Part shown: in pieces, positions 55,331-64,000 of the stretch
Layout: each line of letters begins with the position of its first letter
How positions within the stretch are numbered: position 1 is the first letter of the stretch
Origin: Paracoccaceae bacterium
Lineage (GTDB): Bacteria; Pseudomonadota; Alphaproteobacteria; Rhodobacterales; Rhodobacteraceae
Reading direction: 5' to 3'
DNA: 64,000 bases
Assembly: GCA_024639125.1 (NCBI GenBank)
Contig: JAHEJA010000023.1
Coordinates: 1-64,000 of the forward strand
Notes under the pieces: generated by a model
The model's input: only the letters and a program-made list of their open reading frames with translations
Database searches by the model: none
Told to the model about the DNA's origin: nothing
Made by a program: the position numbers and the translations under genes

Positions 55331-57792
55331 TTGCCAAGTGGGGTGATTACGGTCACCCCGACAGCAGCGGCTCGGGCCAGATCAGCATCAAGTGACATTG
55401 GCACATACTCTCCGCGCCGCCAAAGTTGCCCCATGTTTTCATAATATTTCGATAAGAAATGCCCGGATTGTCCTGTTGAGGTGATAAAAACAGAGCTGTC
55501 CGGATCGGCAAAATCATAAACGCCACGATAGCCTGCCGCGTGTACATTGGCAAAAGGCGTTGGATTAGTCCCGGACGTTTTACCACGCATTAACGTGTTG
55601 TCACCACCGCTTGTTGATTGGCGAATATTGACGAAATAATTTAGCACCGGCACTTTGCCTAAAACGGGGTGGTCATGTGTTGCTTGGTGGGCATCCCCCC
55701 AACGCACAGCGCCTACATTGGTGCCATAGGTTTCAATAATCCAAACAATCGCATCATCCAGTGCCAATCGTGCAATATCCAGACAGGTTTCGATGGGCGT
55801 ACTTTGGCGAATATCACACCAAACAGCAGCGCCGTCGATATTACGATAAACCCGTTCAATAAAAAGTGGTTCGACATGGGTGTAGTCATCTGCCAGTGGG
55901 CCTAAATCATCGCGGATCAACCGATCCTGAAGGTTGCGCATCCATGCCGCATAGATCAACGGTTCGGGCATATGTTCGTTCATTTCCCCGTTCCAATTGG
56001 CCAGCAATTCAAGCGCGCTTTGACGTTGCCGCGCAAGCGTTCCATCGGGTGCAGCTTCGCCCGTAAACCAAAGATCTTTGGCCACCAGCGGCAATAATGT
56101 TCGTGCCGAAGTGCTAACAGTATCAAGCTGCGCTTCGATAAAGCTTTCGCGCGTGTGCACTTTGCGCCCCTGCATCAAGCGCGTCCAGCGTTGAATACGC
56201 TGACTGTCACCCCATTCAAATGAGACATGTTTTGGAAAGGGCTCATCGGTTATTTTATTGTTGGTATTGCCGATAATTCCGTCAACCGGATTACGTACTT
56301 CGGGATTTTCGGAATAGTCAAAATACCCTTGCCATCTATTTTCGGGGACCCAACCCAAGCTGGGCATCCGCCCTTGGGTGGCATGGTTTGGATCACGTTT
56401 GGGCATGCGCCCCACAGATTTCATTGCAATCGATGTTTGATCGACCAGCGTCACATTTTGCGCCGGTGTCTGATAGCCTTTTAGCGCGGTAATAGCCTCT
56501 GAAACGGTGGTCGCCTGCATCAGCTTAATGCCTGCGCTAAACGACGTGTCTTGGTCCCCAAGTGCGGCCCAGCTCAGGGCAGGAACATGACCCGACGGGG
56601 TAATGTCGCCCAGTTTGTATAATGATTGTGGCAGGATCGGCCCATTCTCGCTCCAGCGAAGGGTAATCGTCTCGGGGGCTTGGCCCTTTATTTGGATGAT
56701 GGTTTGTTTGGTATCAAAGGGAATATATCCCGACATTCCACGGTATTCGTTTGGATTGTTAGGGTTTATTTCCTCCATCAGAATATCTTGGTCATCCAGA
56801 TAAGATGATGTGAGCCCCCAGCCCAATTTCGCACTGCGTCCGGTCAAAATAGCGGGAATGCCGGGGATGGACCCACCAATCACACCGCCCGTGGCTAGTT
56901 CAAGCCGCGCAAGGTACCAAATCGTTGGGGCCGATAATCCCAAATGCGGGTCATTCGCCAAAATAGTGCCACCCGCAGCAGATCGGGCAGGAGCCGCCGC
57001 AAATGCATTGGATGCACCCGCTAAACCCCGTGTGGGAAATGGCGAAAGTGCGGGCAATGATAGACCGGCGATTTGATTGGGCGCTGAAATTGGCATGATG
57101 CTGGCATAATCGGGCAGGGCGATGACCGATTTGCCGGGTACATCTGGCAAGATATCTAACAGCCGCTTCGCATCGTCTAATTCAAGGGACGTGCGCGCCC
57201 GCAAGACTTCTTCTGTGATGTGACCACTGAGCTGAAGGCTCATTAATTTTAAAAAGGCTAAACTATCCGCGGGGTGCCACGCGGCAAAAGGCGCAGAAAA
57301 CAGAAACATCTCGGGGGCACCGCGACCAAGCGCGTCGCGATTAACTTCTTCTATGCGGGCGTTTACACCGCGCGCATAGGCTTCAAGCGCGCTTAGGGCT
57401 TCTGGGGTTTGCGACGCCAGACTTTTTTGCGCAAGCCCATGCAGATCAAGCCGCCGCAAGAGGCGGTCTATATCAAGCGTATCCGCGCCAAAAACTTCGG
57501 ATAACCGCCCTTGGACGGTTCGGCGCATCACAAACATTTGCCACAAGCGGTCTTGGGCATGGGCATATCCTAGGCCGAAAAATACATCTTGATCGTTTGC
57601 GCCAAAAATATGGGGTACATTCGCGGTGTCTCGCACGATTTCGATCGTGTCAGTTAATCCGTCCAGTTCTATGGACTTGTCATAAGTCGGCAACGAGCGT
57701 GAGGCCAAGTAGTAAACACCACACCCCCCGATAATAGCGATAACAATTGCCAAGACGGCCAGCCGATAGGTCCATATAAAGAGTGCGCGCAT
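55327..57792 (-). CDS. penicillin acylase family protein
   Basis: This N-terminal-nucleophile hydrolase of 821 residues has an N-terminal membrane anchor or signal (about 10-28), an alpha chain (about 30-240), a linker, and a beta chain starting at the probable nucleophile Ser in GASNAFAAAP (usual families have GSN). The TILANDPHLGLSAPTIWY block and the later GNTNNKITDEPFPKH segment are characteristic. Members cleave amide bonds of penicillins, acyl-homoserine lactones or other N-acyl compounds in the periplasm. The substrate is not known here. The ATG at 57792 is preferred to the longer ORF from 57858. Confidence 0.87.
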   Translation of the reverse strand: MRALFIWTYRLAVLAIVIAIIGGCGVYYLASRSLPTYDKSIELDGLTDTIEIVRDTANVPHIFGANDQDVFFGLGYAHAQDRLWQMFVMRRTVQGRLSEVFGADTLDIDRLLRRLDLHGLAQKSLASQTPEALSALEAYARGVNARIEEVNRDALGRGAPEMFLFSAPFAAWHPADSLAFLKLMSLQLSGHITEEVLRARTSLELDDAKRLLDILPDVPGKSVIALPDYASIMPISAPNQIAGLSLPALSPFPTRGLAGASNAFAAAPARSAAGGTILANDPHLGLSAPTIWYLARLELATGGVIGGSIPGIPAILTGRSAKLGWGLTSSYLDDQDILMEEINPNNPNEYRGMSGYIPFDTKQTIIQIKGQAPETITLRWSENGPILPQSLYKLGDITPSGHVPALSWAALGDQDTSFSAGIKLMQATTVSEAITALKGYQTPAQNVTLVDQTSIAMKSVGRMPKRDPNHATQGRMPSLGWVPENRWQGYFDYSENPEVRNPVDGIIGNTNNKITDEPFPKHVSFEWGDSQRIQRWTRLMQGRKVHTRESFIEAQLDTVSTSARTLLPLVAKDLWFTGEAAPDGTLARQRQSALELLANWNGEMNEHMPEPLIYAAWMRNLQDRLIRDDLGPLADDYTHVEPLFIERVYRNIDGAAVWCDIRQSTPIETCLDIARLALDDAIVWIIETYGTNVGAVRWGDAHQATHDHPVLGKVPVLNYFVNIRQSTSGGDNTLMRGKTSGTNPTPFANVHAAGYRGVYDFADPDSSVFITSTGQSGHFLSKYYENMGQLWRRGEYVPMSLDADLARAAAVGVTVITPLGN

Positions 57793-57907
57793 CAAGAACT
57801 CTTGCTTATTTTTTGTTTCTATTTGTGTCTCATCACATATTTGCAGACTTGCGTCCATGCCAGAGCCGAGTCACAACTAGCAGAAACAGAAAACAAAAGG
57901 AAATACG

Positions 57908-58783
57908 ATGGCTAAAGTTGCATTTTTAGGATTGGGTGTCATGGGATACCCAATGGCAGGTCACCTCAAGGCCGCAGGGCACGACGTGACGGTGTATAAT
58001 CGCACTGCAGCAAAGGCTGAAAAATGGGTTGCCCAGCATGGTGGCGCAATGGCGTTGACACCAGCCCAAGCTGCCAGGGGCGCGGAATTTGTATTTTCAT
58101 GTGTTGGAAATGATAACGATCTGCGGACTGTGTGTTTGGGCCAAGAGGGTGCCTTTGCCGGTATGTCCGCCAATACAATCTTTGTAGATCATACAACAGT
58201 ATCCGCCGCAGTGACCCAAGAGCTATTTGATGTAGCGAAATCAAAAGGAATTTCTTTTGTGGATGCGCCTATTTCTGGTGGTCAAGCTGGCGCTGAAAAT
58301 GGCGTTTTGTCCGTGATGTGTGGGGGCGAACAAGCATCCTATGACGCCGCATCCCCAATTATTGATGCATATTCCAAAATTTGCCGTCGTCTTGGCGACA
58401 GCGGAGCAGGGCAAAAAACCAAAATGTGTAATCAAATTGCAATTGCAGGTTTGGTTCAAGGCCTGTCCGAAGCGCTTCATTTTGCGCAAAAAGCAGGGTT
58501 GGATGGCGAAGCCGTCGTCGAAGTAATCAGCCAAGGTGCCGCCGGCAGTTGGCAAATGTCCAACCGCTATAAAACAATGATTGCGGATCATTTTGATCAT
58601 GGCTTTGCTGTTGACTGGATGCGCAAAGATTTAGGCATCGTTTTACAGGCGGCAGACGACAATGGGGCCAGCCTTCCTGTGACGGCTTTGGTGGATCAAT
58701 TCTATAAGGATGTGCAGAAACTTGGTGGCGGTCGCTGGGATACATCAAGTTTGATCAAACGTTTGAATGCTCTAGATAAATAG
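57908..58783 (+). CDS. NAD(P)-dependent beta-hydroxyacid dehydrogenase (GarR/MmsB-like)
   Basis: This 291-residue dehydrogenase of the 3-hydroxyisobutyrate/tartronate semialdehyde reductase family begins with the nucleotide-binding FLGLGVMGYPMAGHL. It has the substrate motif DAPISGGQAGAENG, the catalytic Lys in GAGQKTKMCNQ and the cofactor segment MRKDLGIVLQAA. Asn-Arg-Thr after the second beta strand (VYNRTAAKAE) favours NADP over NAD. AAAGGA lies upstream of the ATG. It is divergent from the acylase gene and followed by a long hairpin. Confidence 0.88.
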   Translation: MAKVAFLGLGVMGYPMAGHLKAAGHDVTVYNRTAAKAEKWVAQHGGAMALTPAQAARGAEFVFSCVGNDNDLRTVCLGQEGAFAGMSANTIFVDHTTVSAAVTQELFDVAKSKGISFVDAPISGGQAGAENGVLSVMCGGEQASYDAASPIIDAYSKICRRLGDSGAGQKTKMCNQIAIAGLVQGLSEALHFAQKAGLDGEAVVEVISQGAAGSWQMSNRYKTMIADHFDHGFAVDWMRKDLGIVLQAADDNGASLPVTALVDQFYKDVQKLGGGRWDTSSLIKRLNALDK

Positions 58784-58831
58784 GGCATCGGTATAAAAAA
58801 GACCCGATTACGTTTTTCACCATTGTATTTT

Positions 58832-58883
58832 GCTCTGATCTATCATTATGTAGAAAATAGGTCAGAGCCATTTAGGTTTTTTT
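58832..58883 (+). terminator. Long hairpin with trailing T-run
   Basis: GCTCTGATCTAT (58832-58843) pairs with ATAGGTCAGAGC (58857-58868) with one mismatch. Six bases later comes GG and a run of seven T residues (58877-58883). It lies about 50 bp behind the dehydrogenase stop and upstream of the rne leader; the gap between stem and T-run makes termination efficiency uncertain. Confidence 0.55.
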
Positions 58884-59186
58884 GACCCAAGCAGATTTAC
58901 TGTTTTCCGTGAAAAGCCAGATTTATCTGACGCCCGGTCAACAGCTCCGCCTAAAAAGCGGTGAAACGAATTGCCCTGTACGCACAGCGACAGGCCATAA
59001 ATGGGCAGACGTAGCGCGAATACGCGCACTCTGTCGGAGATGAAACGCGATGAGGCGCGCGAGAGTAAGTTCTAAAAGTGCAGAGGCCATTCGTGGCACT
59101 TTCTGCCGCGCGTCCAACTTCGCCCTAAATAGAAATCTGGCACTTAATTCACATGCTTTGCGCTGTGATCCAATAGGTGCGAGCAA
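58884..59186 (+). promoter_or_regulatory. Long upstream/leader region of rne
   Basis: About 300 bp upstream of rne carry no credible ORF; a minus-strand ORF across it has no supporting features. Several small stems are visible (CCGCCTAAAAAGCGG, GCGCGAATACGCGC, GGCACTTTCTGCC). RNase E genes usually have long leaders through which RNase E controls its own mRNA. The promoter and transcript start cannot be placed from sequence. Confidence 0.5.
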
Positions 59187-61982
59187 ATGGATAATATGGC
59201 TAAGAAAATGCTTATCGACGCCACCCACGCCGAGGAAACTCGGGTTGTTGTGGTGGATGGAAACAAGGTTGAGGAATTTGACTTTGAGTCCGAAAATAAA
59301 CGCCAGCTCGCTGGCAACATCTATCTCGCAAAAGTAACACGCGTAGAACCGTCCTTGCAGGCGGCCTTTGTGGACTATGGTGGAAATCGCCATGGGTTCT
59401 TGGCATTTGCTGAAATCCATCCGGATTATTATCAGATACCTGTCGCTGATCGCGAAGCGTTGATGGAAGAAGAGCGCGCCTATGCTGAAGCACAGCGCCA
59501 GCAAGACGAAGATGACGAAAAACCAAAACGGTCTCGTCGGCGTCGGGGCCGCGCCCAATCGACAAAAACCAAAGATGTGGTCGAAGTCAAAGAACTGTCT
59601 GATCCCGATGCAACGGGGATGGAGACCATTGATCTAAGCGATGACTCCGATGAAAGTCTGGCGGTTGATTTAGACGATTTGGCCGCACTTGATGCGGTTG
59701 ATGCATCCACGATTGATGCCACAACCCAAGATCCAACACCGCAAAGCGATGATGCCACAGCTCAGGAAACTGTGTCTGAGACAGAAGACATGTCTGACGC
59801 GGACGATCAAGACGATGATGCGGACGATACGGACAGCGAAGAGGACGATGCATCTTCTTCAGCTGCGGAACGCGATGACGAAATCGAATCTGTTGCAGAA
59901 GAAGACGATTCTTTGGATTTGCGTCCCGTGCGCAAACAACGCCCACGTCGGTACAAAATCCAAGAAGTGATCAAAGTGCGCCAAATCATGTTGGTGCAGG
60001 TCGTAAAAGAAGAGCGTGGCAACAAAGGCGCGGCTTTGACAACCTATTTGTCTTTGGCCGGTCGCTATTGCGTATTGATGCCAAACACCGCCCGTGGTGG
60101 TGGGATCAGCCGCAAGATCACCAATGCTGTAGATCGCAAAAAACTAAAAGAAATTGCGCATGAAATTGATGTCCCAACTGGGGCAGGACTTATTATCCGT
60201 ACTGCGGGCGCGAAACGCACGAAAACCGAAATCAAACGTGATTATGAATATCTTCAGCGGTTGTGGGAACAAATTCGCGAATTGACATTGCAATCTATCG
60301 CACCGGCAAAGATCTATGAAGAGGGCGATTTGATCAAACGATCAATCCGTGACCTTTATAATCGCGAAATTGATGAAGTTTTCGTAGAAGGTGATCGCGG
60401 CTATCGTATTGCCAAAGACTTCATGAAAATGATCATGCCAAGTCATGCGAAAAACGTGAAAAACTACACGGACCCGTTACCGCTTTTCGCGCGGTATCAG
60501 GTCGAAAGCTATCTAAATTCGATGTTCAACCCAGTGGTTCAGCTGAAATCAGGTGGATACATCGTCATCGGCGTCACAGAAGCGCTCGTGGCAATTGATG
60601 TTAACTCTGGTCGTGCGACCAAAGAGGGATCTATCGAAGAAACGGCTTTGAAAACCAACCTTGAGGCCGCAGAAGAAGTGGCGCGTCAACTTCGCTTGCG
60701 CGATTTGGCTGGTTTGATCGTGATCGACTTTATTGACATGGACGAGCGTCGCAACAATGCCTCTGTCGAAAAGCGGATAAAAGACAAATTAAAAACCGAT
60801 CGTGCCCGCATCCAAGTGGGCCGTATTTCTGGTTTTGGCTTGATGGAAATGAGCCGTCAGCGTCTGCGCCCTGGTATGATTGAGGCAACAACACAAGGGT
60901 GCCCGCATTGTCATGGTACGGGTCTTATTCGGTCTGATGACAACTTGGCTTTGTCCATTTTGCGTCAAATCGAAGAAGAAGGTGTGCGCCGTCGCTCACG
61001 CGAAGTTTTGGTGAAATGCCCTGTCGCCATTGCGAACTATCTCATGAACCAAAAGCGGGAACATATCGCCCAGATCGAAGCACGCTACGGGCTTTCTGTT
61101 CGTGTTGAAGGTGATCCAAGTCTGGTAAGTCCGGATTTCGTGCTTGAGAAATTCAAAACTGCCACGCGTGTTATTCCTGAACCGACACTTCCTGTTGTGT
61201 CTGTTGATGCTATGATCATGGATCAAATCGACGAAGAGGCAATCGAAGACGAAGTTGACGATGTCGAAGACGTCGAAGACATTCAAGAAGATGAACAAAA
61301 ACCCAAAAAACGTCGTCGTCGTCGTCGTCGTCGCAAGGGTGGTGGTCAGGAAAATGGCGATGATGCTGTGCACTCTGATGATGCTACTACACCTTCTGAC
61401 GAAGCCGTGGAAAAGGTGGCCGTTGCTGCGGATGCACCTACAGAAGACACAGCTGTCGCAGCCAAAGACGACCAGAGCGAAGTGGGTGTAGAAACGCAAG
61501 TTGAAACACCTGAAGAGGCTCCTGCGAAAAAGCCGCGCCGCACACGAACCCGCAAGCCAAAAGCAAGCACAAGCAGTGAGAGCGCGACATCAGCCGACGC
61601 TGTAGCAGAGCCAGCGAAAGAAGCGCAGGCAGATGCCTCAGACGCGCCTACGGACGAAAAACCAGCTGAGAAACCGAAACGCAAGCGTGCTCCACGCAAA
61701 ACCAAAGCGCAAAAAGAGGCTGAACTAGCCGCTGCAGCCGCAGAATCCTCACAAGAGACGGCTCCTGTGTCTGAACCATCAGCAGTGGCGCAAGAGCCGG
61801 TTGTTGTGGAGGTCGTAGCTGTGGAACCAGAGGTCGCCCCAGCAGAGCCAGTTCATCAACCTGAGCCTGCTCAAGAGCAAGCTGAAGCGGTGATTATACA
61901 TTCGGACCCAGTTGTCGAAGAGACACCAAAGCCAACCGAGAAACCCAAGCCGAAACGCAAGGGTTGGTGGTCGCTAGGTTAA
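59187..61982 (+). CDS. rne: ribonuclease E
   Basis: This is the endoribonuclease core of the RNA degradosome, with 931 residues. The S1 domain is split by a highly acidic/basic insertion (about 92-258), as in other Alphaproteobacteria. The catalytic DNase I-like part has VAIDVNSGRATKEGSIEETAL and VIDFIDMDERRNN with the magnesium-binding Asp residues, and the zinc-link is CPHCHGTG. The C-terminal third is disordered: an Arg8-9 run encoded by repeated CGT/CGC (around 61309-61335), acidic stretches, Lys/Pro/Ala-rich parts and a terminal GWWSLG. The start is ATG 59187 or 59196. Confidence 0.97.
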   Translation: MDNMAKKMLIDATHAEETRVVVVDGNKVEEFDFESENKRQLAGNIYLAKVTRVEPSLQAAFVDYGGNRHGFLAFAEIHPDYYQIPVADREALMEEERAYAEAQRQQDEDDEKPKRSRRRRGRAQSTKTKDVVEVKELSDPDATGMETIDLSDDSDESLAVDLDDLAALDAVDASTIDATTQDPTPQSDDATAQETVSETEDMSDADDQDDDADDTDSEEDDASSSAAERDDEIESVAEEDDSLDLRPVRKQRPRRYKIQEVIKVRQIMLVQVVKEERGNKGAALTTYLSLAGRYCVLMPNTARGGGISRKITNAVDRKKLKEIAHEIDVPTGAGLIIRTAGAKRTKTEIKRDYEYLQRLWEQIRELTLQSIAPAKIYEEGDLIKRSIRDLYNREIDEVFVEGDRGYRIAKDFMKMIMPSHAKNVKNYTDPLPLFARYQVESYLNSMFNPVVQLKSGGYIVIGVTEALVAIDVNSGRATKEGSIEETALKTNLEAAEEVARQLRLRDLAGLIVIDFIDMDERRNNASVEKRIKDKLKTDRARIQVGRISGFGLMEMSRQRLRPGMIEATTQGCPHCHGTGLIRSDDNLALSILRQIEEEGVRRRSREVLVKCPVAIANYLMNQKREHIAQIEARYGLSVRVEGDPSLVSPDFVLEKFKTATRVIPEPTLPVVSVDAMIMDQIDEEAIEDEVDDVEDVEDIQEDEQKPKKRRRRRRRRKGGGQENGDDAVHSDDATTPSDEAVEKVAVAADAPTEDTAVAAKDDQSEVGVETQVETPEEAPAKKPRRTRTRKPKASTSSESATSADAVAEPAKEAQADASDAPTDEKPAEKPKRKRAPRKTKAQKEAELAAAAAESSQETAPVSEPSAVAQEPVVVEVVAVEPEVAPAEPVHQPEPAQEQAEAVIIHSDPVVEETPKPTEKPKPKRKGWWSLG

Positions 61983-61987
61983 ATAAG

Positions 61988-62012
61988 AACCCGCCGAAAG
62001 GCGGGTTTTTTT
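61988..62012 (+). terminator. Rho-independent terminator of rne
   Basis: AACCCGCC (61988-61995) and GGCGGGTT (62000-62007) form an 8-bp stem closed by a GAAA tetraloop and followed by T residues to 62012. It ends rne and reaches the stop of the convergent tusA gene. Confidence 0.95.
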
Positions 62013-62244
62013 ATGTCTTTTGAATAGTGTAGCGCGTCACGTTGTTGGGTAATTCTTCGCTAGATATCAATATATTACCGCTTTCATGGCAGTAGTGCGG
62101 CACATCAATTATAGCCGCCGGATCATCCGCCAAAAGTAGCAGACTGTCACCGGTTTCCATACCTTTTAAACGCTTGCGCGCTTTTAAAACAGGTAGGGGG
62201 CACAATAGGCCGATTGCATCGAGTTCATGTATCATGGCGTTCAA
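62011..62244 (-). CDS. TusA-family sulfurtransferase
   Basis: This 77-residue sulfur carrier has the single conserved Cys in AIGLLCPLPVLKARKRL. TusA passes persulfide sulfur from IscS towards MnmA for tRNA thiolation, and mnmA is at 2.6 kb. Other TusA-like proteins serve molybdenum cofactor or sulfur oxidation, so the exact path is open. The start is ATG 62244 or 62235. It converges on rne. Confidence 0.9.
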   Translation of the reverse strand: MNAMIHELDAIGLLCPLPVLKARKRLKGMETGDSLLLLADDPAAIIDVPHYCHESGNILISSEELPNNVTRYTIQKT

Positions 62245-62328
62245 ATAGGCCGTGATTTACATCTTGTCCACAAACTTGTGATCACGGCAGGTCGTGACCT
62301 AGGCAAAAAATTAGATTAGACCACATCT

Positions 62329-63075
62329 ATGTTTGGAATCGACCTTATAGATGCGGGACTTTTACCTGCAATGATCGTAGCGCTAGCGGCAGGGTTCCTG
62401 TCGTTTTTGTCTCCTTGTGTTTTGCCGGTTGTGCCACCTTATTTGGCGTACATGAGCGGGGTGTCGTTGGCGGATTTGACAACAACGCGACCAAAATCTG
62501 CGCTGCTGCCTTCGATATTTTTTGTTCTTGGGCTGTCTACCGTGTTTTTGTTGCTTGGGTTCACGGCGTCGGTGATTGGATCCGTTTTTTTGGAATTCCA
62601 AGAAACCTTTAACACTATCGCCGGTGTTATTGTCATGATCTTTGGTGCGCATTTCATTGGTGTGTATCGTATTGCTTTTCTGGATCGTGAAGCACGGCTT
62701 GATGCTGGGGATCGTGGCGGATCTGCTTTTGGTGCATATGTGTTGGGTCTTGCGTTTGCCTTTGGCTGGACACCTTGTATTGGGCCGCAACTCGGTGCCA
62801 TTCTCAGCCTCGCGGCAAGCGAAGCATCCATTGCCAAAGGCACTTTGTTGTTGGCGATTTATGCGATGGGTTTGGGCATTCCATTTGTTTTGGTTGCTGC
62901 ATTTTTGGGGCGTTTGACGGGCACCCTGAATTGGATGAAACGCCACATGGAACAAATCGAACGCCTCATGGGGCTCTTGCTTTGGACGATTGGTTTGATG
63001 ATGCTGACTGGCGGATTTTCGGCGTTTTCCTATTGGCTTTTGGATAATTTCCCGATCCTTGCCAACTTGGGCTAG
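62329..63075 (+). CDS. ccdA: cytochrome c biogenesis protein CcdA
   Basis: This 248-residue membrane protein with six spans moves electrons from cytosolic thioredoxin to periplasmic thiol proteins for haem attachment. The two redox cysteines sit in FLSPCVLPVVPP and FGWTPCIGPQLG, the paired positions of CcdA/DsbD. No cytochrome maturation gene is adjacent. The neighbouring 60-bp gap leads to a membrane hydrolase-like gene. Confidence 0.93.
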   Translation: MFGIDLIDAGLLPAMIVALAAGFLSFLSPCVLPVVPPYLAYMSGVSLADLTTTRPKSALLPSIFFVLGLSTVFLLLGFTASVIGSVFLEFQETFNTIAGVIVMIFGAHFIGVYRIAFLDREARLDAGDRGGSAFGAYVLGLAFAFGWTPCIGPQLGAILSLAASEASIAKGTLLLAIYAMGLGIPFVLVAAFLGRLTGTLNWMKRHMEQIERLMGLLLWTIGLMMLTGGFSAFSYWLLDNFPILANLG

Positions 63076-63135
63076 TCAATCAGGGCGCTGCGCTGCATAC
63101 TTGTCCAAAACTAAGTATCGGGTCGTGGTGTCAAA

Positions 63136-64000
63136 ATGGATATTAAACGTAGAAAAGTCTTCTACATACCGGGGTTCGACCCGTTTCCGCCTCGGCGCTA
63201 TCGCGAATTATATCGCACCGAAAGCCAAATTCAGGCTGCGATTTCTGGCTACTCAATTGAACAAGGTTCTCTTCAAACTGATGGGTTTGGCTGGAGCGTG
63301 CACGCAGATATTGATGGTAAAACAACCGACACAGAAATAGAAGTTTTGATGTGGGCGGATATTGTTAAATCATCTATGTCTAACAGTATCTTATCGACCT
63401 ATCTTAATCTCATTAAGACCGCTTGGATTTATATATCAAGTGGTGTGCTTTTTGATCTATTCAAGCTGCGAAAAGGACCGGTTATTGCGGCGCTTTATCC
63501 GGTTGGATTCTTGATTGGGCAGCTTGTGATTGCCTTATTGATTGCGTGGGGTTTGGCTGAAATCTTTGGTATGATCCATCCGCTTGCAAGCTACGCTGGC
63601 CTTTTGGCAATTTGGCCGATCCTTGCTTGGTTCAAGAAAATGGATGGCAAGGTATTTGCCTATTACTTGATGCAAGATTACGCGCACTCTGCGCAGCATT
63701 GGGGGGCTTATCCTGCGGATCTAAGTGCGCGCTTGGACATGTTTGCTGACAAAATTGCAACGGCACTCGAAAGCGAATTTGATGAAGTGTTAATCGTTGG
63801 TCATTCTTCAGGGGCGCATATGGGTGTGAGCATATTAGCTGAATTAGACCGCAACGGTATCCTAGCACGCGCGCGGCCTATTATTGGGTTTTTATCCTTG
63901 GGGCAGGTTGTCCCAATGGTTGGGTTTCTGCCCAAGGCCACGCAATTACGCCAAGACTTGCGGGACCTATCGCAATCATCGCATCTAACCTGGGTGGACG
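63136..64000 (+). CDS. membrane-embedded alpha/beta hydrolase-like protein, 3' truncated
   Basis: An open frame from ATG 63136 runs off the window (288 codons seen). It starts with RKVFYIPGFDPFPPRRYRELY, where the beta-strand followed by PGF resembles the first strand and oxyanion loop of alpha/beta hydrolases. It has two close hydrophobic segments (about 118-142 and 148-164) and then LIVGHSSGAHMGVSI with a GHSSG nucleophile elbow near residue 222. The membrane hairpin is thus inserted between the first strand and the nucleophile. A hydrolase of lipid or ester substrates is plausible. I do not recognise a characterised family. Confidence 0.72.
   Translation, partial: MDIKRRKVFYIPGFDPFPPRRYRELYRTESQIQAAISGYSIEQGSLQTDGFGWSVHADIDGKTTDTEIEVLMWADIVKSSMSNSILSTYLNLIKTAWIYISSGVLFDLFKLRKGPVIAALYPVGFLIGQLVIALLIAWGLAEIFGMIHPLASYAGLLAIWPILAWFKKMDGKVFAYYLMQDYAHSAQHWGAYPADLSARLDMFADKIATALESEFDEVLIVGHSSGAHMGVSILAELDRNGILARARPIIGFLSLGQVVPMVGFLPKATQLRQDLRDLSQSSHLTWVD

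Noticed and set aside
58938-59558. A 206-codon minus-strand ORF over the rne leader and the 5' end of rne
   Set aside because: It lies mostly antisense to RNase E coding sequence and leader, has Cys/Phe/Arg-rich composition and no recognisable domain; it is best explained as a shadow of rne.
61309-61335. The CGT run as a microsatellite of its own
   Set aside because: It encodes an Arg run in the disordered C-terminal region of RNase E, where such basic blocks are normal.

Overview
The window reads as a chromosomal segment of an alphaproteobacterium of the Rhodobacterales (Roseobacter group), with roughly balanced base composition judged by eye. The lines of evidence are a sciP-ctrA pair, the order dusB(nifR3)-ntrB-ntrC-ntrY-ntrX-trkA-trkH-hfq-hflX, NtrC and NtrX proteins without the sigma54-contact GAFTGA loop, a GTTC-N7-GTTC SOS box, and a recurring GAGGATATTTTTG-type motif just behind stop codons. 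No rRNA, tRNA, prophage, transposase or CRISPR array was seen.

Layout. 1-2.6 kb: an lpxD / acyl carrier protein / ketoacyl-ACP synthase operon, probably for a dedicated lipid A acyl chain. 2.6-9.2 kb: mnmA, the cell-cycle pair sciP and ctrA, then ligA-recG. 9.2-9.6 kb: an SOS box in front of a 40-residue single-span membrane protein, then a terminator. 9.6-17.3 kb: a NifU-like protein, hisI, gluQRS-trmFO, an enoyl-CoA hydratase, a PaaI-like thioesterase, an overlapping bactofilin / M23 peptidase pair, and a DUF455 / peroxiredoxin pair. 17.3-25.2 kb: a large AsmA/YhdP-like envelope protein, queA, an MFS transporter, a DUF924 protein and a free-standing lpd. 25.5-27.8 kb: a folate one-carbon operon with an unusual dyad-rich upstream region. 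28.0-29.9 kb: a Ppx/GppA phosphatase and rlmE.

29.9-38.5 kb is the main catabolic locus. A GlxA/CdhR-type regulator diverges from a dehydrocarnitine cleavage enzyme, an SGNH hydrolase, a cysteine-rich lipoprotein, a carnitine dehydrogenase-thioesterase fusion, an acyl-CoA dehydrogenase, an NDP-forming CoA ligase and a CaiD-like hydratase. Together they can be read as gamma-butyrobetaine or crotonobetaine -> carnitine -> glycine betaine plus acetoacetate. 38.5-43.4 kb: hpt, a CoQ10-binding START protein, an Asp/His-rich mini-protein, amt, and the overlapping ispD-ispF-pgpA-cinA operon. 43.5-55.3 kb: the nitrogen-sensing / potassium-uptake / Hfq block. 55.3-64 kb: a penicillin-acylase homologue, a beta-hydroxyacid dehydrogenase, rne with a long leader, tusA, ccdA and a truncated membrane-embedded alpha/beta hydrolase-like gene.

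The most distinctive non-genic structures are two intergenic units of about 200 bp (25231-25432 and 35441-35636). Each carries an identical 28-bp core (25341-25368, 35539-35566) next to a hairpin of unrelated sequence, and each is bounded by inverted copies of the GAGGATATTT motif. The most interesting genic candidate is the SOS-controlled 40-residue membrane protein at 9314-9436.
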